Positions 33,100 to 42,816 of a stretch of DNA of 64,000 bases are shown in pieces (the first letter of the stretch is position 1; each line of letters begins with the position of its first letter). This DNA is from a virus. The stretch is taken from IMG/VR virus record IMGVR_UViG_3300022602_000039, positions 62,001 to 126,000 of that record. One strand, given 5' to 3'. The position numbers and the translations under genes are program-made. A model generated the notes under the pieces. It worked only from the letters and a program-made list of their open reading frames with translations, made no database searches and was not told the DNA's origin.

Positions 33100-35457
33100 T
33101 TAGAGTGCTTCTAAGAAGTTTATTGCACCGTATAGTGTGGAGTTACTCTGACCTGCATTAAGCAATGTAGCACATAATACAATAGTATCTGGTTTAGTCA
33201 GATCAACGTTTGTACCTAAGTTTAAGAAGTTTAAGGCCTGCTGTACATTGGTAGTTGATGCGCCACCGGCAAAGAATCCACTAAAAAGTGTTATACCACC
33301 GGTTACTTGATTGGCAGTTGTTGAATAAACAATACCTTGTGATGCTTTACCGACATTTGTCACTGCTGTTGTACCGGTTATTATTGGATTAAGTACTAAT
33401 CTGTAATAATACGCAGGTTGATTACCAGCAGTATTGTTTCCAGTCTCCAGTATTTGAATATCCTGAACTTGGAGATCACCTCTATTATAAGGTTCGCCTG
33501 GTCTCAGGCTTACACCAATTAATGGATATTCATTACCCGTTGTTTTTAAGAAAGCCTGACCTGATGCATTATATGCTGTACCAAATCCCGGATTTAAAGA
33601 AACCTCTGCTTCAACGTCAACAGCTTCTGAAGCAAGAGTTAAGAAAGGTAAAGAGGTTTGAGTTTGGGTATTAAAAATTTCATATCTTAACGGTGAACAA
33701 GGTTCACTAACAAATTGAGTACCAAGGGTTCCACCTGTACTATAGGTATGAAGAAGAATGGCACCTTGACTAGGGGAGGCAATAACAAATCGTACCCTAC
33801 TTGTCCTACCACCAATATAGTCCATCCAATACGTCCATTCCATGTTCCAGGGAGTTTGAGAAGTAGTAATAGTTCTACCTACCGGTAGACCACCAGACGG
33901 GTAATATGTATATGTAGCAGTTAAAGCTGTTGGTGAAACACCTGCAAGAAATACTATACCGTTATAATTGGCATCACCACCAATATTTACCTTTGTTCCA
34001 ACTTTATAGAGACTTGTTAAGTCAACACCGTTTGTATCATAAACAACATTCCAGACCGGAGCATAATTAGCATTTGCCTGAACCTGGGTTATAGAAACGG
34101 CTGAAAGATTGGCTGCTGTAACAGCCGGTGAGAACATATTAATCTGTGAAGGCCCGGTACCATCTAATTTATCATTACTAAAGTTTGTACTATTTGTTCT
34201 ATCTTCAATAATAGTTCCATCTGGTAATGATCTACGAACGACAACATTAAAGTTAGATCCCGATAATTCAAAATATATACCATCGGATGCATCATATTGA
34301 CCCACTCTCTTTACAACACCAGTTTGATATCCTGACCAATTCATTGTAAAGAAAATTTGATGACCGACACCTGGGCGATATTTGAAGTAACGTCTTGTCT
34401 GTCTTATGGCTGACCCTGTTGAGCTTAAACCAGGTGTCATGGTAACGTTACCGATAGCTGGAACAAATTGACTCTGAGCACTAAGCCCGACAAATTGTTC
34501 AGCGTATCTTAAATCACCATCCTTATCGACGGCTGCCTGATACCACCATTGATTGGTATTCGCTGCTGTACGAACTCTACCGAGTGGGTCAACTTGGAGG
34601 GTATCTGCGTATTTTGTTAAAACAGGTAAAGCACTAGTATTGACAATCTGTGATGATACTGTATTTACGACAGTTGAGGTAACTGTATTTGTTACAGTTA
34701 CAGTACCGGAGACCGGTAGGGTTTGTGTCGTATTAATTGGTACAGGGTTACCAATGTCGTTAGATACTTCAATCTGAGAGTTTATAACAGATACCGGTAA
34801 AGTTTGTGTTGTACTAATTGCAATCGTATTTGTAATAAAGCCGGATATTGGTAAAATACCGCTAGTACTAGCTATATTAAAAGATGAAACAGGGTTTAAG
34901 ACGGTAGCACTTAACGTAGTAACAGGATTAAGTATATTGACATTACCAGATACCGGTATGACTGATGATGAACTAATAGCTACAGTATTGGAAATAGCGA
35001 TCGGATTCTTAATCGTGGCACTTAATGCAAAAACTGTAGCAAGATAGTTATTATTAAACGCAATAACAGCAGTTAATGTATCAAAAGTATTCCATTCCGT
35101 CGCGACAACAGCAGGATTAATAACATTAATAATCTGATTATCAATATCCTGGGCTATAGCGTTAAGTGCAGACGTACTAATGTTTACTGTACCTGCACTT
35201 AATGTTGGTACTGGAAAATCAGCTGCATTTACAACGTAATTGAGTGTTGCATATTTCGGGTAAATATCAACTGTTGTTAATGACTGTGATTGTAAGCTCT
35301 GTGGAAAAGCTTGAGTTGTATCTGGGTGTTCAACTCTAGTTACTGAAACAGCAGGAAATGATGTATTATCGGTAAGCTGAATAAACTTACCGTATTCTGC
35401 TGTTTGATAGTTAGAAACTACATTTACATTATAAGAACTTACCGCTGGTAGAGACAT
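33100..35457 (-). CDS. Virion structural protein, two shared domains
   Basis: 785 residues. The N-terminal 90 residues match the 148-residue protein at 27468. About 100-290 is a repetitive stalk of alternating VIPVSGNVNI and TQTLPVSV units, rich in Thr and Val. About 330-590 is the domain shared with the 586-residue protein at 7889. The C-terminal 200 are a separate beta domain. This looks like a trimeric fibre or collar protein that joins two assembly domains by a beta stalk. Confidence 0.7.
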   Translation of the reverse strand: MSLPAVSSYNVNVVSNYQTAEYGKFIQLTDNTSFPAVSVTRVEHPDTTQAFPQSLQSQSLTTVDIYPKYATLNYVVNAADFPVPTLSAGTVNISTSALNAIAQDIDNQIINVINPAVVATEWNTFDTLTAVIAFNNNYLATVFALSATIKNPIAISNTVAISSSSVIPVSGNVNILNPVTTLSATVLNPVSSFNIASTSGILPISGFITNTIAISTTQTLPVSVINSQIEVSNDIGNPVPINTTQTLPVSGTVTVTNTVTSTVVNTVSSQIVNTSALPVLTKYADTLQVDPLGRVRTAANTNQWWYQAAVDKDGDLRYAEQFVGLSAQSQFVPAIGNVTMTPGLSSTGSAIRQTRRYFKYRPGVGHQIFFTMNWSGYQTGVVKRVGQYDASDGIYFELSGSNFNVVVRRSLPDGTIIEDRTNSTNFSNDKLDGTGPSQINMFSPAVTAANLSAVSITQVQANANYAPVWNVVYDTNGVDLTSLYKVGTKVNIGGDANYNGIVFLAGVSPTALTATYTYYPSGGLPVGRTITTSQTPWNMEWTYWMDYIGGRTSRVRFVIASPSQGAILLHTYSTGGTLGTQFVSEPCSPLRYEIFNTQTQTSLPFLTLASEAVDVEAEVSLNPGFGTAYNASGQAFLKTTGNEYPLIGVSLRPGEPYNRGDLQVQDIQILETGNNTAGNQPAYYYRLVLNPIITGTTAVTNVGKASQGIVYSTTANQVTGGITLFSGFFAGGASTTNVQQALNFLNLGTNVDLTKPDTIVLCATLLNAGQSNSTLYGAINFLEAL

Positions 35458-35465
35458 ATCTTAGT

Positions 35466-35473
35466 TATTTATA
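35466..35473 (-). promoter_or_regulatory. TATAAATA late promoter
   Basis: Perfect octamer on the - strand, 9 nt before the ATG at 35457. Confidence 0.6.
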
Positions 35474-35493
35474 GCAAAAAACGCGATTTTATA

Positions 35494-38400
35494 CTATAAT
35501 GCAATGTAAGAAATATCGTCCTGCTGTGTAAGATATGCTGTGAAGTTAATACCGGATTGCGCTAACAAGAAGCTTGTTAATACTTCAGATGTAAAGGTAA
35601 ATGTTGAGTCATCTGTATCAATATAACCAAATGTATTGCCAAGAATACTATATTGACCAAGATTTGGTAATACAATAGTAGAACTTAGCCCATATGTACC
35701 GAAGTTTTGGTGTAATGTATCACTTGTAGGCTTATAGAATGTTGTTGAGAGAACAGTTAAAACACCGTTAATATACCTAAACTTTGTATTAATCGTGTAG
35801 AATGCATTAGCAGCGTCCTTACAGAGGTAAGTCAAGTCGTATATATTTGTAAGATTATTAAATGTTAATATTGGTTTTTCAACTTCAATAATATTAAGAT
35901 TTTCACCAATATTTGTACTTGAGAGTGAGTATTGTGTAACAGCACTCAACGGTAGATTTGCATCGGCTGTATATGGATAGAGTTGTAAGAAGTTTGGTGA
36001 ATTTAAATTGACAACATATATTTTTGGATATATTGTCTTAAGGTTTGTGGCACTTAATGGATCTACACCATTAACTATAGACGTATAGAGTTTTGTCTGA
36101 CAGACAATTATCTGTTTATTAGTTTCATCAAACCATGCATTAGAGAATTTTTCAAGATTTGGTGAATATCCACGATATAGATAGCTGTATGTAACTGAAC
36201 CGGGAACTGAGTTATTAATATAATTAAATCTTATCTTATCAAAGATAAGATGATTTGAAGTCTCAATTTGTATTACATCGTAATATACATCAAAATTAAT
36301 GCACTCATTATTAATTTCATTACCAATAGTGTTAATAGTACCTGTTGTAGTATCGTAAGCGCTTATTGTTGTATATTTTGTATATACAGAACTTAAAGCA
36401 GCAGAGAATGGAGCAATTAACGAGCTGTCAGGTGTACGGCAATATAGATTACCGTTAACAAGATTACGGGACTGGTATAAGGAAAGATCTATATTCTCGC
36501 CTGTTAATGAAAAATCAATAGTAGAACTTAAACCAGGTAATCTAACTGGTATGAAATTATTTTGTTCAGTATAATCGTAGATATACTGTGGTGGTGTTAG
36601 CGGGTCATAGTTAGTTATTAATGTATTATTACTGTCATAGTAATCTACAAGGAACCAATAACCATCATATACTGTAACTCCGGATGTAGAGTAAGCAAAA
36701 GTAGCGCTCAAGCTTGTTCCACTCACAGTTGGTACACCTGCAGATATATAACTAACTAACGAACCACTATACGCCGGTTGACCAGTATTAGTAAGACCGC
36801 CTTCCAATAAAGTCCCATAATATAGACCGTATAGATTTGGATTATAACTAGTAAAGTCGCTTTCTGAGTCAATCCATGTTGTATTATTTGCGCTAACAAA
36901 TGTTTCACCGTCAGCTACGGTAATAATAAACGCAGAACTTACATAATCAGGAGTAAATGCTTCAAAATTAAAGCCGTATGATTGAATTCTAATTGTAGCT
37001 GGTGATCCACTTAGCGGATTAAGATAACCGCAATTAATAGGGTTTGTTGTAAGAGTACTATTAAAGGTGCTATTATCTAATACAAGATCAGTAATAGATG
37101 GTGTTGGTATCTCTGGACTTGAAAGCGGAGCTTTAATTGTATTTGTAGGCTTATAAAGACCGTATTGATTACCGTATATATCAGTCTTAAAATCAAATAG
37201 AGTTGAATCTACAGTAAGTAGCTCTTGTGTACGTTGTGCTAGAGGATATTCACTTATAGGTGTTAATGGATATACATCAATATTATTCCATATACTGTCT
37301 AACCCGCCTGTAAAGAAATCTTGATAATCAGTATATCTTGAGATACCAGCATTTGAGTAATCTAATGTCTGTTCACGTGATTGATAACTTCTAAATAACT
37401 GATAATAAGGTTTTGTATCTACATCACCAAAGCGATACTGGTTTGAAAAATCAACCTTGTTAAAATAATTCTTTTCAAAAAACGTAAGTGGTGTTACAAA
37501 ATTTTGTTTTGTATTACTTGTAACATTACCATATTTTGTAGGATCAGGAAAGTAATATACAGTGTTTGGCGTTAAGTTAGCCAAATTAATAGAAGCGGCA
37601 AAATTAAAATTGGTAAAGTGTAGTAAACCAATTTTATCGGGCTTAAAGAACAATCCCATCTCTTTACCTGTTTCTAAGAATTCTTGACTCGGTATAGCGG
37701 CAATAGTTGGGAAGCGCTTATTAAGAACATTTGCAAACTCACTATCAGCTGCAAACAACTGACCGGATGTATATGTAGTAAGTGTTGAATCAGTTATTAC
37801 ATAATAAAAATCAGCACCAATATACTTTTGTTGTTCAATAATTTGTGTATTAAGATTTAAATCTTTTACGTTGTTAGTATTGACTGCATTAATGAACTCA
37901 CTGTCCTTTAAGAGATTGAGCTGTGAGGGTTGTACAGCAGGATTAATTGCTAATTGATTGCCAAGTTGTGAAGTAAATATTGGGTACTGACGGATTGCAT
38001 TAACAATACTTTGATTAAAGTCTAACGTTAAGAACGGGTCAACAGGTACTTGATTTGCTTTAAAATATTTGCTACGCAAATCACCATACGCATCATATGC
38101 AGATGCAGGCAGTGTGGGGTTAACATCAAAATAATCAGGTGTTAGATCGTAAATGTCTTCAATATCTAACACCATATTGTTTCTAATAGAAGAAACAGAT
38201 AGATTGAGTGTTGTAATGGTTGTAGTTAAATCCTGTGATTGAAGGGCATTTGATATTGTATTATACAATAGCGTTTTAATACCGATATTTGAGCCTTTTA
38301 AATTATATTGTGTTGTAGCTGTCTGTGCTGTTTCACGTAATGTTGTATAGTATAAACAAACATCTTTAATCTTCTTTGAAAAGAATGGTACAGCGATTGC

Positions 38401-38733
38401 GAGATCTCTTGAATTTGTAAAATCTAGATTGCTTAGATAACGCTGTTCATCAACAGTAGCGTAGTTAATTATAATTTCGTTAATTAAATTAACATACAAA
38501 TATTGTACGGCATTTGAGAGCTCTTCCTGTGAGGAGCCCTTTACTGTATACCAATTAGTAAGGTATTGCTGGTAGAGCGAAAGCGATCCCTCTGGTGTTG
38601 TATATGTGGCTTTGTTGTATGGTAGCCACTGAAGAAAACTTAACGGCTGTGTACGATCTACAGCATTAGTAGCATTAACACCCAATACTGTAATTGAGTT
38701 AAAGGTTATAAGCTGTGCCGTAGATGCTGCCAT
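35494..38733 (-). CDS. Large virion protein, probably baseplate
   Basis: 1079 residues. The first 230 residues are helical with a conserved-looking start (LQWLPYNKATYTTPEGSLSL), a pattern of large phage virion proteins. The rest is beta-rich, ending in a propeller- or lectin-like region. It lies immediately downstream of the gp15-like gene, 13 nt after its stop, so a role in tail or baseplate assembly is likely. I know no closer assignment. A TAAATA box is 7 nt before the start, within the end of the gp15 gene. Confidence 0.65.
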   Translation of the reverse strand: MAASTAQLITFNSITVLGVNATNAVDRTQPLSFLQWLPYNKATYTTPEGSLSLYQQYLTNWYTVKGSSQEELSNAVQYLYVNLINEIIINYATVDEQRYLSNLDFTNSRDLAIAVPFFSKKIKDVCLYYTTLRETAQTATTQYNLKGSNIGIKTLLYNTISNALQSQDLTTTITTLNLSVSSIRNNMVLDIEDIYDLTPDYFDVNPTLPASAYDAYGDLRSKYFKANQVPVDPFLTLDFNQSIVNAIRQYPIFTSQLGNQLAINPAVQPSQLNLLKDSEFINAVNTNNVKDLNLNTQIIEQQKYIGADFYYVITDSTLTTYTSGQLFAADSEFANVLNKRFPTIAAIPSQEFLETGKEMGLFFKPDKIGLLHFTNFNFAASINLANLTPNTVYYFPDPTKYGNVTSNTKQNFVTPLTFFEKNYFNKVDFSNQYRFGDVDTKPYYQLFRSYQSREQTLDYSNAGISRYTDYQDFFTGGLDSIWNNIDVYPLTPISEYPLAQRTQELLTVDSTLFDFKTDIYGNQYGLYKPTNTIKAPLSSPEIPTPSITDLVLDNSTFNSTLTTNPINCGYLNPLSGSPATIRIQSYGFNFEAFTPDYVSSAFIITVADGETFVSANNTTWIDSESDFTSYNPNLYGLYYGTLLEGGLTNTGQPAYSGSLVSYISAGVPTVSGTSLSATFAYSTSGVTVYDGYWFLVDYYDSNNTLITNYDPLTPPQYIYDYTEQNNFIPVRLPGLSSTIDFSLTGENIDLSLYQSRNLVNGNLYCRTPDSSLIAPFSAALSSVYTKYTTISAYDTTTGTINTIGNEINNECINFDVYYDVIQIETSNHLIFDKIRFNYINNSVPGSVTYSYLYRGYSPNLEKFSNAWFDETNKQIIVCQTKLYTSIVNGVDPLSATNLKTIYPKIYVVNLNSPNFLQLYPYTADANLPLSAVTQYSLSSTNIGENLNIIEVEKPILTFNNLTNIYDLTYLCKDAANAFYTINTKFRYINGVLTVLSTTFYKPTSDTLHQNFGTYGLSSTIVLPNLGQYSILGNTFGYIDTDDSTFTFTSEVLTSFLLAQSGINFTAYLTQQDDISYIAL

Positions 38734-38739
38734 ATTTTA

Positions 38740-38745
38740 TATTTA
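38740..38745 (-). promoter_or_regulatory. TAAATA late-promoter-like box
   Basis: On the - strand, 7 nt before the ATG at 38733. Confidence 0.5.
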
Positions 38746-38746
38746 A

Positions 38747-39589
38747 TTAGAATAACTGAATATAGGCAGGCACGTTAGCTCCCTGTTGTGTATAGAACGC
38801 ATTAGATATCTGTGGGTTAGCAGAGATGGATACAGTTTCATTTTGATTTATTAATCCAGATGATAATGCAGGTACGTAATTGTTTTGTGCTGTAAGTTCA
38901 GCAACGGAAGTAACAAGAGCAACATTATGGAAGTTATTATTAATATAGAAGATATTTCCAACATCATCTTGTGCTGCAGGGAATAACCAGCCTTTGATAG
39001 TAAAAGTTGTATCTCCTGTTACCTTATATTTTTCAGATGCATTAATATCGGTAGGATACGTAAGGTTAATCGTGCCATCCCAAAGGACCTCGCTTCGAAT
39101 TTCCTGAGGTATAGCAAATCCACCATTAACTAGATCTTCAGGGACCTTCCAGGATAAAATAATATATGGATTATTGTAGGGTACAAAGTTCGATATAATT
39201 TGATCCATATCGCTCTGAAACTTTGTTAATATTGACATAGCAACTGTAATATTAACAGGAACAGGTGAATTATAATGTGTTGTTGTTGAAAGTCCTGTAG
39301 AATCGCTTATACCTTTTGAATAGTAATAGCCGTCGAGCTTATTAAAGACACGATTTAAATCACGTGTTACTGATGTAATGTGTACAGATACAACTGGAAC
39401 AGTGATATTCTGAGCTAAATTTACAATATCATATATAACTCTCTGTTTTGGAGAATATACATAACGAACCTGTACCTTATTTACAGCGTTACGGTTTTTA
39501 TCGTATCTTTTAATAATGATATCATCAAAAGCAGCTACGAATTGAGTTATTAAATCCTTAATCTCAAAGTGATAAGCTTGATTTTTAAT
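38747..39589 (-). CDS. Tail sheath stabilizer/completion protein, T4 gp15-like, AUU start
   Basis: 280 residues if read from ATT 39589. No ATG occurs in frame until 39238, which would remove the first 117 residues. The sequence aligns with T4 gp15: FEIKDLITQFVAAFDDIIIKR against FRRYATLMGDLFSNIQIKR, then SPVPVNITVAMSILTKFQSD and DMDQIISNFVPYNNP against DMFQIVEQILPYFQP. From ATT to IIIKR is 28 residues, the same as from Met1 to IQIKR in gp15. AAGGAGG lies 8 nt before the ATT. gp15 caps the tail tube and sheath before head joining. The GIY-YIG gene ends 3 nt inside this start, so it may have changed the start codon. Confidence 0.8.
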   Translation of the reverse strand: MKNQAYHFEIKDLITQFVAAFDDIIIKRYDKNRNAVNKVQVRYVYSPKQRVIYDIVNLAQNITVPVVSVHITSVTRDLNRVFNKLDGYYYSKGISDSTGLSTTTHYNSPVPVNITVAMSILTKFQSDMDQIISNFVPYNNPYIILSWKVPEDLVNGGFAIPQEIRSEVLWDGTINLTYPTDINASEKYKVTGDTTFTIKGWLFPAAQDDVGNIFYINNNFHNVALVTSVAELTAQNNYVPALSSGLINQNETVSISANPQISNAFYTQQGANVPAYIQLF

Positions 39590-40397
39590 AGGATGGTCCT
39601 CCTTTATGAATAAAATTAAATCCTAAATCTGCAGGTATAGTTAATGATGTTGCGCCCAGTTGTTGTAATACTGGATTTAGTTTTATCATATGATTATTTA
39701 ATGTTACGTGTGAGTTCTTGCATAACCTACTTAAGGTGGGTTTTGATATGTTGTTATTAGCAGCGGCTTCACTTAGTGTTTCATACATACCACATGGTGT
39801 ACACCAAAACCCTTTCCACGAATTGTTACATATTCCTTTCGATGCTTTTTTACGTATAACGCTCATTTTTTTGCAGAATTCTGTAGATCGAGATACACCC
39901 GTTCTTGCTATCCGCATTTTGCTTCTGCTAATGGGTGTAGCTTGGTGTTTTCTTATTAATATATTGTGTATAACAAGAGTGTGTCTTACCCTCTCCATAC
40001 AAATATTGTATTTGATTGCAATATCCTTAATACTATTAAATTTTAAATAATCGCTAATTATTTTATTTTGTATTTCTGGAGCAATATATTTTTTACCTCT
40101 TTTAACACCTGTATTACCACCTGAACCGCCTTCAGCAATATTATAATTACCGTATTGCTTAATATACTCTCGCTCTTTTTGATCGACTATTTTATTATTT
40201 ACCTTTTCTAATATCCTATATGTAAAGCTATGCCAACCGTATTTTAGAATAGCGTCATAAAGAAGGGATTTTGTTTTTCTTGTAGATCTTTTACAATCAT
40301 AGAGATGTCGTTCTATTCTTTTTGCTAAGCTTGTTTTAGTTTTACCAATATAATGTTTATTTGTAACAGTACATGTTATTTGATAAATATACGCCAT
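39585..40397 (-). CDS. GIY-YIG homing endonuclease
   Basis: 270 residues. The N-terminus MAYIYQITCTVTNKHYIGKT holds the GIY..YIG motifs (YIYQI, HYIGKT), with the catalytic Arg in KRIERH and Glu in EREYIKQYG. The C-terminus has a helix-turn-helix pattern (TLSEAAANNNISKPTLSRLC), a DNA-binding NUMOD-type repeat. It sits upstream of the gp15-like gene and overlaps its start region by five bases. A TAAATA box is 6 nt before the start. Codon usage is AT-rich, as in the other endonucleases here. Confidence 0.9.
   Translation of the reverse strand: MAYIYQITCTVTNKHYIGKTKTSLAKRIERHLYDCKRSTRKTKSLLYDAILKYGWHSFTYRILEKVNNKIVDQKEREYIKQYGNYNIAEGGSGGNTGVKRGKKYIAPEIQNKIISDYLKFNSIKDIAIKYNICMERVRHTLVIHNILIRKHQATPISRSKMRIARTGVSRSTEFCKKMSVIRKKASKGICNNSWKGFWCTPCGMYETLSEAAANNNISKPTLSRLCKNSHVTLNNHMIKLNPVLQQLGATSLTIPADLGFNFIHKGGPSY
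39598..39604 (-). promoter_or_regulatory. Shine-Dalgarno site that decides the gp15-like start
   Basis: AAGGAGG on the - strand, inside the last codons of the GIY-YIG gene and 8 nt before ATT 39589. No other start codon follows at a suitable distance. Confidence 0.7.
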
Positions 40398-40402
40398 ACA
40401 TA

Positions 40403-40408
40403 TATTTA
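40403..40408 (-). promoter_or_regulatory. TAAATA late-promoter-like box
   Basis: 6 nt before the GIY-YIG start at 40397; it may be the original late promoter of the gp15-like gene. Confidence 0.45.
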
Positions 40409-40436
40409 TCTTTTATTTCAAGATAATATAACAGAA

Positions 40437-42071
40437 TTAATGAATGCGCTCTATAAAGTGTTTTGGTAGCTTGTTCTTTGATCTGGTTACTACATTAAAG
40501 AAGTTTCCATCAAGGATATATGTGCTGGAATGATCGTCCTTACTCCTGGTAGATCTACCTGCAGCTTGAACAACAGCGTTTAACATTTTATTCTCATACC
40601 ACTCTTTATCTATATCGAATAGATGCTTAATACGCTTAGATCCAAGAGGCAAAAACGGTAGTTTTACTATTATCTGAAAGCGCGCTAAATCATCTTTAAG
40701 ATCTATACCATATACCATAGAAGGTGATACAAGAACGGTAGGATCCTTAGTTTCCATATGTTGCTTAAGAATATCTTCATTGGTAGTGTTTGTATCTCTA
40801 AAGAGAAGTCTACTGCTATTTACTCTATTACGTACAAATTCGGTAATTTCAAAAGAATGTGTATGAATAATTCCTTTGTCGTTCTTATGATGTTCGAGTA
40901 TTTGTTTTATTTGTTCACAAATTCCAGGTAACACATTCTTTAAATTTTTATAATTCGGTTTATGTGTAGTCGATACATAAATTGGTGATTTTTTAGCATC
41001 AAAACTACTGCCAATCTCAATATATTCATAATCCTTAATACCTAAAGATTTTGCAAAGTTTTTATGATCAATAATAGTCGCCGAAAGTAATACTATCTTA
41101 TCTGCAAACTTAAAAATACTATCTGTTAAGAAGTCAGCTCTTAGTGGTGTAATTAATACATGTTTTGAATCAATCTCTACAACATATTCACCTTTATCCC
41201 ATAACGATACTAATGATGTTAATGAGCGATGAAGATTTTTCAAATAACCATATTTGATTTGCTCACTGTTTGATAGCGCTACGGGTTTGCTTTTATTCGT
41301 AGCCTTAGCAGATAGAATCTCTATCTCTTCATTTAGCGTAATAATTAAATCCGTTACCCAATTAAGGGCACGTTGCTGGTTATCAGTAACTAGCGTTGTG
41401 TGTTTAATATTGTAATTATCGAGTTTCTCATAAACAACTTCAGCTGAAAATTGTCTAATAAGCTCATCTTCGAGTTCTGAAGCCTCATCACATACTATAA
41501 AGTTTTTACGCTTTACATGATCAGGTAAGGATAGGAACATTTTATAGTTTAAGGCAGCAAATGGTGCAAGTAAAGCTTGGTTTCTTGCATTATAGTAATG
41601 GCAGCGATTAACTGACCAGCATTGATCTTTAAGCTTAGGAGCAAAGGTACAGGGTGCTAATTCTGTATCAAAATTATCATCAATATCACATCTATAATTG
41701 GTTTTACCCTTAAGAATAGATGTATCATTAAAGAGATTATAATATTGATCTTGTAATGTCTTCGTTATTGTAAGAGCAAACGTACCAAATGCTGGTTCTT
41801 GTGTACATTCATACCCATACGAATAACCACCATCAAATTCTTTCTTGTATGCGTCATAACTCTCAATGAGTCTTACAAATTCATCTGAAGGCTTATTACT
41901 TAAATTAGCAAGAGTTTTTGCTATAAATGATTTTCCGGATCCTGTAGGAGCACAGCATACGACAATCTTCTTATTCGACTTAAAAGCCTTTTCAATATCG
42001 TTTAAAAGCTTAACTTGACCTGAAGATGGTGTAAATCCTATAGGAAAATTATCAGTATATGTATTCAGCAC
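40437..42071 (-). CDS. DinG/XPD-type superfamily 2 helicase with Fe-S cluster cysteines
   Basis: 544 residues. Walker A APTGSGKS at 41-48; motif II CDEAS in NFIVCDEASELEDEL; motif VI QAAGRSTRS near the C-terminus. Between I and II, four Cys (YRCD, APCTF, DQCWS, NRCHYY) are spaced as in the iron-sulfur domain of XPD/DinG. It is a 5'-3' helicase for repair, recombination or replication, shorter than E. coli DinG (716). No promoter box was seen upstream; it follows the 115-residue gene by 17 nt. Confidence 0.85.
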   Translation of the reverse strand: MLNTYTDNFPIGFTPSSGQVKLLNDIEKAFKSNKKIVVCCAPTGSGKSFIAKTLANLSNKPSDEFVRLIESYDAYKKEFDGGYSYGYECTQEPAFGTFALTITKTLQDQYYNLFNDTSILKGKTNYRCDIDDNFDTELAPCTFAPKLKDQCWSVNRCHYYNARNQALLAPFAALNYKMFLSLPDHVKRKNFIVCDEASELEDELIRQFSAEVVYEKLDNYNIKHTTLVTDNQQRALNWVTDLIITLNEEIEILSAKATNKSKPVALSNSEQIKYGYLKNLHRSLTSLVSLWDKGEYVVEIDSKHVLITPLRADFLTDSIFKFADKIVLLSATIIDHKNFAKSLGIKDYEYIEIGSSFDAKKSPIYVSTTHKPNYKNLKNVLPGICEQIKQILEHHKNDKGIIHTHSFEITEFVRNRVNSSRLLFRDTNTTNEDILKQHMETKDPTVLVSPSMVYGIDLKDDLARFQIIVKLPFLPLGSKRIKHLFDIDKEWYENKMLNAVVQAAGRSTRSKDDHSSTYILDGNFFNVVTRSKNKLPKHFIERIH

Positions 42072-42088
42072 ACCTTGATTATAGCTGC

Positions 42089-42436
42089 TTAATTAGCTAT
42101 TACAACCATCTTTTTATTAAACAACTTTGAAGGTCGATTCAGTGTTATCTTTTTAGAAGCTTGAGCGATATTTTCATTACCGAGACAAAAGCTTTCAAGC
42201 GTATAATCAAACTCTAAGCTACTGACTGTAATATTTGTTGTAAAGGGATACGGTATTTCGTAGATATAGCGTTTATTACCACGGTCTGGTGTAGTAAGAG
42301 TGAAGACGCAAAAGAAGTCTTTAACAGAGAACAGGATAAGTTTACCGGTTTTAACTGTCTTATTATCAATATTAAAAGAAATATCTCTAAGAAGAAATGG
42401 TTTAATAAGTTGTTCTATGTTTTCTACAGATGTCAT
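42089..42436 (-). CDS. Hypothetical protein
   Basis: 115 residues, beta-rich (GKLILFSVKDFFCVFTLTTP; YIYEIPYPF). No motif recognised. It overlaps the upstream gene by 4 nt (ATGA) and is part of the run 44181-40437. Confidence 0.5.
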   Translation of the reverse strand: MTSVENIEQLIKPFLLRDISFNIDNKTVKTGKLILFSVKDFFCVFTLTTPDRGNKRYIYEIPYPFTTNITVSSLEFDYTLESFCLGNENIAQASKKITLNRPSKLFNKKMVVIAN

Positions 42437-42816
42437 GAGTTCATGAAGTTAATTTTTTGTGCTGCGTTCATTCCAACAAGCTTTTCATTAAAAAATTTCC
42501 AAAATTCTTTATTAGCAGGTATTACCTGAATTAAGTCACATGCTGCCATATTAATACAACGATAATCTTGCATAAAAATATCCCATGTAATTACAAGATT
42601 CTTAGCAGTCGGATCAAATTTAGGCATTCTAATAGCGCGTTTATAGTTGAGCGCAAGTATTCCCTCAGTGCTACCTAGTAAAGATAGTGAGTTCGTGCAC
42701 AACATACGCCTGGTAGCCGGTGCACCGGGCTTCGGTCGTTTGCGTAAAAACTTAATTTCTGCTACGTTGTTTAGCAGAAGACTTTTTATTGTGGACAGCG
42801 ACGCTTTCATTTTCAT
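42433..42816 (-). CDS. SH3-fold/WYL_2-type phage protein
   Basis: 127 residues. LLLNNVAEIKFLRKRPKPG, RRMLCTNSLSLLGSTEG, NLVITWDIFMQDYRCINM and EFWKFFNEKL match a phage family (WYL_2 / SH3 beta-barrel) common in T4-like phages. Function is unknown. DNA or protein binding is plausible from the fold. Its first 65 nt overlap the end of the GroES-like gene in another frame, an unusually long overlap. Confidence 0.75.
   Translation of the reverse strand: MKMKASLSTIKSLLLNNVAEIKFLRKRPKPGAPATRRMLCTNSLSLLGSTEGILALNYKRAIRMPKFDPTAKNLVITWDIFMQDYRCINMAACDLIQVIPANKEFWKFFNEKLVGMNAAQKINFMNS

Noticed and set aside
38747-39238. 163-residue version of the gp15-like gene from ATG 39238
   Set aside because: It cuts off conserved N-terminal sequence that continues in frame to the ATT at 39589.
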